Source: DATEDA01 sp963820965
GTDB lineage: Bacteria > Pseudomonadota > Gammaproteobacteria > Burkholderiales > SG8-39
Length of the DNA stretch: 64,000 bases
Direction of reading: 5' to 3'
NCBI GenBank assembly: GCA_963820965.1
Contig: CAWGCC010000027.1
Span: 248,001-312,000, forward strand
The position numbers and the translations under genes were made by a program. Shown here one piece after another: positions 55,620-64,000 of the stretch (position 1 is its first letter; each line of letters begins with the position of its first letter). The notes beneath the pieces are model-generated. The model did no database searches. It had not been told where the DNA came from and worked only from the letters and a program-made list of their open reading frames with translations.

Positions 55620-55856
55620 GTGATCGTGCGAGACGCAGCCCAGATCGATGCCGTTGCCCGCGAGATCAAGCGCTATCTCGACGCGCATCCCGACGCAGCC
55701 GACACGATCGACGGTGTGGTGCAGTGGTGGCTCCCGACGGAGTCCGCGGCGGTCCCACGCGAGACGGTGCAGCGGGCGCTCACGGCGCTCGTCGCAGAGG
55801 GGCAGATCGCCAGCCGCACTCTGGTGGACGGCACCGTGCTCTACGCGCTTCGCTGA
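55620..55856 (+). CDS. Small winged-helix-like eCIS-associated protein
   Basis: 78 residues from GTG 55620: VIVRDAAQIDAVAREIKRYL, DAHPDAADTIDGVVQWWLPT, ETVQRALTALVAEGQIASRT, LVDGTVLYALR. The helix-helix-wing order resembles a winged helix. Short proteins of this type occur near the start of eCIS operons, to my knowledge without assigned function. It is the first gene after the sigma-54 promoter. Confidence 0.72.
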   Translation: MIVRDAAQIDAVAREIKRYLDAHPDAADTIDGVVQWWLPTESAAVPRETVQRALTALVAEGQIASRTLVDGTVLYALR

Positions 55857-55897
55857 GCGCGGCGCGAAACCCGCTCAACCCTAGATGGAGCGCAAAC

Positions 55898-56290
55898 ATG
55901 GCAGAGATCATCACTTGCAGCCACATCGTTCAGATCGGCGCCGGGGTGCAACTCACTACTTCGGAGGCCATTCCGGTCGATGCTTACGATGTCGTCGAGG
56001 TCGAGATCGCCGACGCGGCCGCCGACGTCGAAGTGCAGGTTCAGCCCGCCGACGCGCCGGGCCTGCTGAAGGTGCTCGCGATCACGAGCAGCGCCTACGA
56101 CGCCAATCTCACGTACAAAGTCAACGGCGCCGCAGCGGCGGAGCATCCGCTCGACGCGCCGCAGGTGTTCACCGGCGACGGCGCCATAGCGCTGCTCGAC
56201 GCCAATCCGCCGACCGCGCTGTTCTTCTCCAACACGACGGGCGCTCCCGCCAAGGTGAAGATCATCGCCGGCCGCGACGCGACGCCGTAG
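55898..56290 (+). CDS. Hypothetical beta-rich protein of the eCIS operon
   Basis: 130 residues from ATG 55898 (MAEIITCSHIVQIGAGVQLT). Alternating strands (VDAYDVVEVEIADAAADVEV, LLKVLAITSSAYDANLTYKV, TALFFSNTTGAPAKVKIIAG) suggest a compact beta sandwich. No catalytic motif is seen. It directly precedes the sheath gene (36 nt gap). Possible roles are a cap, tail-terminator or fibre-linked part, but the sequence does not decide. Confidence 0.72.
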   Translation: MAEIITCSHIVQIGAGVQLTTSEAIPVDAYDVVEVEIADAAADVEVQVQPADAPGLLKVLAITSSAYDANLTYKVNGAAAAEHPLDAPQVFTGDGAIALLDANPPTALFFSNTTGAPAKVKIIAGRDATP

Positions 56291-56326
56291 CCGCATCGAC
56301 CGCACACGCTCGCGAAAGGACGATCC

Positions 56327-58322
<1,996 letters not shown>

Positions 58323-58336
58323 CGGAGAGCGACGCC

Positions 58337-58869
58337 ATGGCCCAGTTCACCGTCAACGCGCAGCCGCTTCGACCCGTACAAGAACTTCAAGTTCCGGGTG
58401 AAGTGGGACGGCCGCTACGTCGCCGGCGTCAGCAAGGTGAGCGCGCTCAAGCGCACCACCGAGGTCGTCGAGCACCGCGAGGGCGGCGACCCGAGCACCG
58501 AGCCGCAAGTCGCCCGGCCGCACCAAGTACGAGGCCGATCACGCTCGAGCGCGGCGTCACGCACGACCTCGAGTTCGAGCAGTGGGCCAACAAGGTGTGG
58601 AACTTCGGCGTCGGGCCTCGGCGCCGAGGTCTCGCTCGCCGACTTCCGCAAGGACGTCATCATCGACGTCTACAACGAGGCCGGCCAGAAGGTGCTGTCG
58701 CTACAAGCTGTTCCGCTGCTGGGTGTCGGAGTACCAGGCGCTGCCCGACCTCGACGCCAACGCCAACGCGGTCGCGATCCAGACGCTCAAGCTCGAGAAC
58801 GAGGGCTGGGAGCGCGACTACGACGTCGTCGAGCCGAGCGAGCCGCGCTTCAGCGAGCCACCTGCGTGA
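58337..58869 (+). pseudogene. eCIS inner tube protein, frame disrupted
   Basis: Starts MAQFTVNAQ at ATG 58337 (GGAGA ribosome site). The corrected reading is RFDPYKNFKFRVKWDGRYVA, GVSKVSALKRTTEVVEHREG, TLERGVTHDLEFEQWANKVW, DFRKDVIIDVYNEAGQKVLS, YKLFRCWVSEYQALPDLDAN, ending PSEPRFSEPPA. This is a T4 gp19-like tube protein of eCIS/PVC type, about 175 residues. Five single-base gains (about 58364, 58498, 58534, 58616, 58701) break it. Only one tube gene is visible in the window. Confidence 0.85.
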
Positions 58870-59730
58870 GCATGGATGCGTGGGGCGCCGTCACACTGCC
58901 CGGTGGATGGTGGAACGGTAACGTTCTCCATCGCGATGCGCTCGTCCGCCCGTTGACGGGGCACGACGAGGAGGCCCTGCTCGAGCGCACCGCGACGCTC
59001 GCCGAGCGCACGAGCGAGCTCATCGCGCGCTGCGTCGGCTCTTTTGGCACGGTGGGGGGCCTGTCCGCGGAGCAGGCGGCCAGCCTGACGGTCGGCGATC
59101 GCGAGGCGCTCGTGCTGGCAATCCGCCGCGCGACGCTTGGCGATCGGCTGCAATGCGTGGTCCATTGTCCGGAGTGCGGCGGCGCAATGGACCTCGACCT
59201 CGCCGTTGTCGATCTGCTGCTTGCGCCTTACGAGGCAAGCGCGCCGGAGTATCAGGACACGATTCCCGCAGCGGACGGGCCATGGCGCGTGCGCTATCGG
59301 CTGCCGACGGGCGCCGACCAGATCGCCGCCGCCCGCGCCGGCGCCAATGATGCCGACCGAGGCGCGCGCGAGCTGCTCGCCCGTTGCGTGCTCGATATCT
59401 CATCCCCGGCCTGCGAACGTGCCGACGCGGCATCGCTGCCACAGCCGGTGGCGGACGCGTTGGGACAGCGCATGGCGGCGCTCGATCCGCAGGCGGAGAT
59501 CGCCCTCGCATTCGCGTGCACCGAGTGCCGCGCGGAGACGTCCGTGATCCTCGATGCCGGCGGACTTGCTTTTCCGCGAGCTCGCCGAGCACGGCGACCG
59601 GCTGTATCGCGAGGTGCATCACCTTGCGCTGCATTACCACTGGAGCGAGCGCGACATCCTTGCGCTCCCGCACGGCAAGCGTCGCCGCTACCTCGCACTG
59701 CTGGCGGACGCCGCGGGAGAGCGCGCATGA
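58866..59730 (+). pseudogene. T4 baseplate-chaperone-like eCIS protein, one frame change
   Basis: From GTG 58866 (ATG 58872 also possible) it overlaps the tube stop. MDAWGAVTLPGGWWNGNVLH, LTGHDEEALLERTATLAERT, then a zinc-like pair VHCPECGGAMD and FACTECRAET. At about 59565 one extra C shifts the frame. The corrected end is LLFRELAEHGDRLYREVHHL, ALHYHWSERDILALPHGKRR and a TGA overlapping the next ATG. The layout matches the Cys-containing baseplate assembly proteins of eCIS clusters. Repaired length is about 287 residues. Confidence 0.75.
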
Positions 59731-60539
59731 GCGGCTATCTCGCGCGCCTGACGCTGCGCGCGCTGGGGCGTCCGGTGAGCGCGGGCGTCGTCCCGCACGC
59801 GGGTGCGGGAGCAGTGCCGCCGCACGAGAGCGGTGTCGACGACGCGCCGGCGAGCGAGCGCGAGATCGCATCGTCGCCGATGCGCCCGCAAGATGATCGC
59901 GACGGTTCGCCCGCGCAACCAACAATGCTCGCTCGGCGATCGATGACACGCCCCGCACTCGCTGTTCGACAAAGCGCCGCGGACGCCCACGGCGTCGCTG
60001 AACGGCGTGTCGCAGCGGACTCGCGGCCCGTCGCGCGATCGCCTGGCGAACGCGAGCCCGGCCCGGCGCCGGTTCGACCGCGTATCGATGACGCGCCCGC
60101 GGAGGCCGCGTCCAGGGAGCTTCTGCACAACCCATCCCGGAGAGCCGCAACGCTGTCGATCCCGCCCGCCGAGCACGGAGGGTTGGTCGACCCTGCCGCG
60201 CGCGTGGCACGCTCCGCGGATTCGATGGCGGCTGTGCTCGAGCGCCGTCTTCCAGCCGACAGTGCTCCGCGCGAAACGGGCGAGCGCCACACCGCTTACC
60301 CGACGCCCGAGCAACGCACGCGCATGAACGTGCACCCCGCGCGAAATGCGCTTGCGCCCACGGCTGCCTTGTCGCTTTCGAGGACGGACGACGAGCCCGC
60401 ATCCGTCATGGTCGAGATCGGCCGCATCGAAGTGAAAGTCGCGCCGCCGCCCGCGCCGCCGCCGCGCGCGAGCGCCGCACCGCAGGGATTCGAAGGGTAT
60501 TGGCGCATGCGCAACTACCTCGATCGCCGCCGGGACTGA
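59727..60539 (+). CDS. Disordered eCIS-associated protein
   Basis: 270 residues starting MSGYLARLTLRALGRPVSAG. Almost all of it is low-complexity Ala/Arg/Pro/Ser/Asp. A short ordered end follows: SVMVEIGRIEVKVAPPPAPP, then GFEGYWRMRNYLDRRRD. Proteins with this disordered body and a conserved GY-RMR-YL tail stand at this place in eCIS operons. No function is known to me; a scaffold or loading role is a guess. It overlaps the previous stop by 4 nt. Confidence 0.72.
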   Translation: MSGYLARLTLRALGRPVSAGVVPHAGAGAVPPHESGVDDAPASEREIASSPMRPQDDRDGSPAQPTMLARRSMTRPALAVRQSAADAHGVAERRVAADSRPVARSPGEREPGPAPVRPRIDDAPAEAASRELLHNPSRRAATLSIPPAEHGGLVDPAARVARSADSMAAVLERRLPADSAPRETGERHTAYPTPEQRTRMNVHPARNALAPTAALSLSRTDDEPASVMVEIGRIEVKVAPPPAPPPRASAAPQGFEGYWRMRNYLDRRRD

Positions 60540-60547
60540 GCTTGCCG

Positions 60548-61906
60548 ATGAGCGACCATCTGGCGATCGCGGGAGTGAGTCGGACGCTGCGCACCTTGCT
60601 GCGCGACCGCATGCGCAACGCCGTACCTGTGACGCTCGCCCCGCCCGATGTCACGATCGCCGCCGCGACCGACCGGCGCGTGAACCTGTATCTCTTCAAG
60701 GTGAGCGAGAACGCGCATCTGAAGAACCAGGAGATCCCCGGTCACGGTCACCCCGCGCAATTCGGCCGCCCGCCGCTGTCGCTCAACCTGCATTACCTGC
60801 TCACCACTCACGTCGGCACGGAAGCGGCGGAGGACGCCGACCTGCAATGCCAGGCAATGCTCGGCGACGCGATGCGCGTGCTGCACGACTACGCGATCAT
60901 CCCGGACAGCCTCGCGATCACGCGTCCAGCGGTCGGAACACCCGGCGATCCGATCCTCGACGAGACCCTCCTCGACGAGTTCGAGCGCATCAAGGTCGCG
61001 CTCGAGCCGGCGAACCTCGAAGAGGTCTCGAAGATCTGGACCGCGCTGCCCGCCGCCAACTTCCGCCGCTCGGCGGTATACGAAGTATCGGTGGTCCAGA
61101 TCGAGAGCCGGCTTGCGCGCCGGGTCCCGCAGCCGGTGCAGCGGCGCCGCATCTTCGCCAGCACGCTGAAGCGTCCGGAGGTGCGGGAGGTCTTTCGCAC
61201 GCCCGTCCTGCCGGCGGACCCGATTGGTGACACGCGTGTGCTGCTCGGCGAGGAGATCACGATCGAAGGCCGCAACTTTCTTGGCGAGCGTGTGTGGGTG
61301 CGTCTGGGCGATCTCGAGCCGATCCGGGTCGCGCCAATCACGCAGGGTCGTGTGCGCATCGTCATCCCCGACGACGAGTATCCGGTCGACGCCGACCATC
61401 CGATGCCGCGGCCGATCCCGCCCGGCGAGCGCCTGCAGCCCGGCCCGCTCACCGTGCAGGTGATCACCGAGCGTGCGCTGGAGTCGGTCGAAGGCGGACT
61501 CGATCGCGGGGTCACGGCCAGCCACCTGCGCCAGTACCGCTCGAATCTCGGCGTGTTGATGCTGCTGCCGGCGATCACCGGCACGGCGCCGGCAAGCGGC
61601 AATACGAACGCGCTGCTCACGGCGAACGGCGTGCGGTTGTACGACGAGCGTTTCGCGTCCTTCGTCCTGGTCGGCGACGCCGCGATCGAAGTTCGTCCGC
61701 CACGGCCGCCCGACCCCGGCGCGACGCCGCCGTTTCCCGGCGACCCGTGGGCGATGCCGACGCCGACTTCCGTGCAGGTGCCGCTCGCGAGCCTCGCGCT
61801 CGCGCTGCCGCCTCCGGCGCCCGGCGGCACGACCCACGCCGTGCGCATCCAGGTGAACGGCGCGCAGAGCCGCGAAGACACGTTCGACTTCACGCTGATG
61901 CCATGA
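60548..61906 (+). CDS. DUF4255 (Pvc16-like) eCIS protein
   Basis: 452 residues from ATG 60548. The N-terminal DUF4255 domain is about residues 1-195: MSDHLAIAGVSRTLRTLLRD, RVNLYLFKVSENAHLKNQE, RPPLSLNLHYLLTTHV and TLLDEFERIKVALEPANLEE. The second half is beta-rich with an IPT-like strand (VLLGEEITIEGRNFLGERVW). DUF4255 proteins are present in most eCIS loci and are thought to act at the tube or sheath end (cap). Frame intact; the next gene overlaps by 4 nt. Confidence 0.87.
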   Translation: MSDHLAIAGVSRTLRTLLRDRMRNAVPVTLAPPDVTIAAATDRRVNLYLFKVSENAHLKNQEIPGHGHPAQFGRPPLSLNLHYLLTTHVGTEAAEDADLQCQAMLGDAMRVLHDYAIIPDSLAITRPAVGTPGDPILDETLLDEFERIKVALEPANLEEVSKIWTALPAANFRRSAVYEVSVVQIESRLARRVPQPVQRRRIFASTLKRPEVREVFRTPVLPADPIGDTRVLLGEEITIEGRNFLGERVWVRLGDLEPIRVAPITQGRVRIVIPDDEYPVDADHPMPRPIPPGERLQPGPLTVQVITERALESVEGGLDRGVTASHLRQYRSNLGVLMLLPAITGTAPASGNTNALLTANGVRLYDERFASFVLVGDAAIEVRPPRPPDPGATPPFPGDPWAMPTPTSVQVPLASLALALPPPAPGGTTHAVRIQVNGAQSREDTFDFTLMP

Positions 61907-64000
61907 CCGCCCGCGAGCCGACGGCCGCCGATCCGTTCACCGCGCCCGCCTGGCGCGAGCGCAATCACGCGTACCTGCGCGCCCAGGCCGCACGCATCAA
62001 GCTCCTGATCGGGCGTCGCATCGCGTGGCTGCGGCGGCGCTGGACCCAGGATCCGCTGAAGTCGTACGGCACCGCGGTGGTGAGCGACCAGGCGGCGGAT
62101 CTGCTGCTGGCGGGAGAAGACCGGGAGGCCGAAGCAAGTTTCCACGCCACCGATCCGCACAGCAGCGAGGTGTCTCGCGCGATCGCGGATATCGAAGCCG
62201 ACATCGCGGCGCAGGAGCGCGATTTCGAAGCCTCGGGCGCATCGCCCGCTCTCACGGTCCTCGCGCGTGTGTTCGACCTGACTCCGTTCGAGCACGACGT
62301 CGTGGCGCTGTGTCTCGCGCCTGAGCTCGACCCGTCGCTCGAGCCGCTCTATGGCTACGTGCAGGACGAAGCGAGCCGGCGCCACGCGACGCCGGCCCTG
62401 GCCGCAGCGCTGTTCGACGCGCCGCCGGAGAGCGTCATCGCGACGTTCGCCGCGCATGCGCCGCTGCGACGGTCGCAGCTCGTGGCATGCGATGCCGCGC
62501 CGGCGTACGGTCTCGCCACGCGCTCGATCCGGCTGCCGGAGCGCATCGTCGGGTTCCTCCTCGGCGACACCCGCATCGACGCGCGCGTCGAGCAATGGCT
62601 GCATCCGATCGCCGGCGCCCGTCTGACCGCGGACCAGGACGCATTGGCAGCCCGGCTGGCCGGGTTCCTGTCGGACGCGACCGATACACGCGTCCTCGGT
62701 CTGGTGGGGCCGCGTCGGGCGGGTAAGCGCGCCGTTGCGCGTGCGCTCGCCGCGCGCCTGGGGCTCGTCGCATGCGAGCTCGACCTCGCGCGCATGCCCG
62801 CATCGCCCGCCGAGCGCGACGAAGTTCTCGGTCTGCTCGAGCGCGAGGCCGGGCTGGCGCGGCTCGCATACTACGTCGACATGTCGAGCCTGGACCGCAA
62901 CGATCGCGCCGCGGTCTCGCTCGCCGACGACATCGCCGAGCGCCTGAATGCCTTCCTGATCGTCGGCGGCGTCGTCCGCCATCCGACTGGAACGCCGATG
63001 CCGAGCACGACGGTGCCCAAGCCCGACGCGGTCGCGCAACGCGAGCTGTGGCGCGCGAATCTGTCCGGCACCGACGCGAGCGACGCCGACATCGATCGTC
63101 TCGTGCAGCAGTTCGACCTCGGACCGACCGAGATCGAGCGCTGCGCGCGCGGCGCACGCACCGATGCGCGGCTCGAAGCCGGAAGCGACGCGCCGCCCAC
63201 CGTCGCGCGGGTGTGGCGCGCCTGCCGCGAGGAGGCCGGAAGGGCCATCGACGCGCTCGGACAGCGCATCGTTCCGTGCTACGGCTGGGACGATCTCGTC
63301 GTGCCGGCGGACGTGCTGCAGCGAGTGCGCGAAATCGCTGCGCAAGTCGCGAACCGATCGCGCGTCTACGAGGATTGGGGCCTCGGCGCGAAGCTCGTAC
63401 GGGGCCGCGGGATCAGCGCGCTGTTCGCCGGGCCGAGCGGGATCGGCAAGACGATGGCAGCCGAAGTGCTCGCGCGACATCTGGACCTCGATCTCTTCCG
63501 CATCGACCTCGCCGGCGTCGTCAGCAAGTACATCGGCGAGACCGAGAAGAACCTGAAGCGCGTGTTCGACGCCGCCGAAGCGAGCGGCGCGATCCTCTTC
63601 TTCGACGAGGCCGACGCGCTGTTCGGCAAGCGGACCGAGGTGAAGGACAGCCACGACCGCTACGCCAACATCGAGATCGACTATCTCCTGCAGCGCATGG
63701 AGGATTACCGCGGACTCGCGATCCTGGCGACGAACATGAAGTCGCATCTCGATCCCGCGTTCCTGCGCCGGTTGCGTTTCGTCGTGGACATGCCACCGCC
63801 CGACGCGGCCGTTCGTCGGGAGATCTGGCGGCGCGTGTTTCCGGCGTCTGCGCCGACCGAGGCGCTCGACGTCGACGTGCTCGCGCGCATGGAGATCACC
63901 GGCGGCAACATCCGCAACATCGCCGTGAACGCGGCCTTCCTCGCGGCACAGGCGGGCAGCGCGATCCGCATGGCGCACGTCCTGCACGCGGCGCGGCGCG
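61903..64000 (+). CDS. eCIS-associated AAA+ ATPase (Afp15/Pvc15-like), runs off the window
   Basis: 699 codons are visible, open to the last base. Residues 1-260 are helical (HAYLRAQAARIKLLIGRRIA, LARVFDLTPFEHDVVALCLA). A degenerate first nucleotide fold follows (GLVGPRRAGKRAV, about 265). The active AAA+ domain has GPSGIGKT (about 510-517), SKYIGETEKNLKRVFDAAEA, Walker B ILFFDEADALFGKRTEVKD (about 563-581), sensor 1 AILATNMKSHLD and RRLRFVVDMPPPD. Such ATPases are a constant part of eCIS clusters and probably remodel or recycle particles. The end of the gene lies outside. Confidence 0.92.
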   Translation, partial: MTAREPTAADPFTAPAWRERNHAYLRAQAARIKLLIGRRIAWLRRRWTQDPLKSYGTAVVSDQAADLLLAGEDREAEASFHATDPHSSEVSRAIADIEADIAAQERDFEASGASPALTVLARVFDLTPFEHDVVALCLAPELDPSLEPLYGYVQDEASRRHATPALAAALFDAPPESVIATFAAHAPLRRSQLVACDAAPAYGLATRSIRLPERIVGFLLGDTRIDARVEQWLHPIAGARLTADQDALAARLAGFLSDATDTRVLGLVGPRRAGKRAVARALAARLGLVACELDLARMPASPAERDEVLGLLEREAGLARLAYYVDMSSLDRNDRAAVSLADDIAERLNAFLIVGGVVRHPTGTPMPSTTVPKPDAVAQRELWRANLSGTDASDADIDRLVQQFDLGPTEIERCARGARTDARLEAGSDAPPTVARVWRACREEAGRAIDALGQRIVPCYGWDDLVVPADVLQRVREIAAQVANRSRVYEDWGLGAKLVRGRGISALFAGPSGIGKTMAAEVLARHLDLDLFRIDLAGVVSKYIGETEKNLKRVFDAAEASGAILFFDEADALFGKRTEVKDSHDRYANIEIDYLLQRMEDYRGLAILATNMKSHLDPAFLRRLRFVVDMPPPDAAVRREIWRRVFPASAPTEALDVDVLARMEITGGNIRNIAVNAAFLAAQAGSAIRMAHVLHAARR

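Noticed and set aside
60889..63987. A 1032-codon frame on the - strand across the eCIS genes
   Set aside because: It covers the DUF4255 and AAA+ genes, which show clear motifs on the + strand; the antisense protein has shadow composition.

Overview
This is a GC-rich chromosomal segment of a proteobacterium, most likely a betaproteobacterium. The evidence is the conserved run yebC-ruvCAB-ybgC-tolQRAB-pal-cpoB-queC, a tripartite-tricarboxylate (Bug-type) solute receptor, and codon use that is strongly G/C in third positions. No rRNA or CRISPR array is present. Nothing in the sequence fixes the genus, and an uncultured or metagenome-derived source is possible.

Layout. (1) 1-15.3 kb is orderly backbone. 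A leftward set (enoyl-CoA hydratase fragment, dodecin, P450, SDR, EamA exporter, YjgR-type ATPase) diverges from the rightward yebC, ruvCAB and tol-pal genes, then queC (with a one-base frame break) and a YeeE/YedE sulfur transporter, ending at tRNA-Lys(UUU). (2) 15.3-44.0 kb is a genomic island inserted at the 3' end of that tRNA. It has a tyrosine recombinase, small accessory genes and a RepA/DnaB-like ATPase followed by short iterons. A long patchwork follows: remnants of IS21, IS91 and other genes, a cyclase-ATPase-hydrolase fusion, a pair of tiny secreted proteins, a 1454-residue coiled-coil protein with small helical partners, and two STAND-type NTPase genes that look like antiphage defence. 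(3) 44.0-53.57 kb is a second, apparently older island. It lies between a perfect 45-bp copy of the tRNA 3' end (43961-44005) and a two-mismatch copy (53524-53568). It carries small phage-like genes, several toxin-antitoxin units (intact ParE-like and VapBC, broken Xre/RES), a Bug-family receptor and an AbiEii-like gene. (4) 54.3 kb to the end is the start of an extracellular contractile injection system (eCIS) cluster: a sigma-54 activator, a near-consensus sigma-54 promoter with two matched upstream dyads, two small proteins, sheath, tube, a baseplate-chaperone-like protein, a disordered protein, a DUF4255 protein and an AAA+ ATPase that runs off the window.

How the parts work together. The ruv genes repair Holliday junctions, Tol-Pal-CpoB maintains the outer membrane during division, and YbgC is its usual companion. 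The tRNA-Lys gene has acted as a landing site more than once, so the islands are stacked in tandem, newest next to the tRNA. The eCIS genes are packed with short overlaps, as in one operon, and the adjacent activator is the obvious candidate for switching them on.

A caution on quality. About two dozen frame changes in the window are single-base gains. They cluster in the sheath/tube genes (13 in about 0.6-1 kb) and in the nuclease-STAND gene (8). The core genes are clean. Either these loci are true pseudogenes or the assembly is locally wrong. Raw reads would decide, so I label the loci as broken but describe the proteins they would encode.
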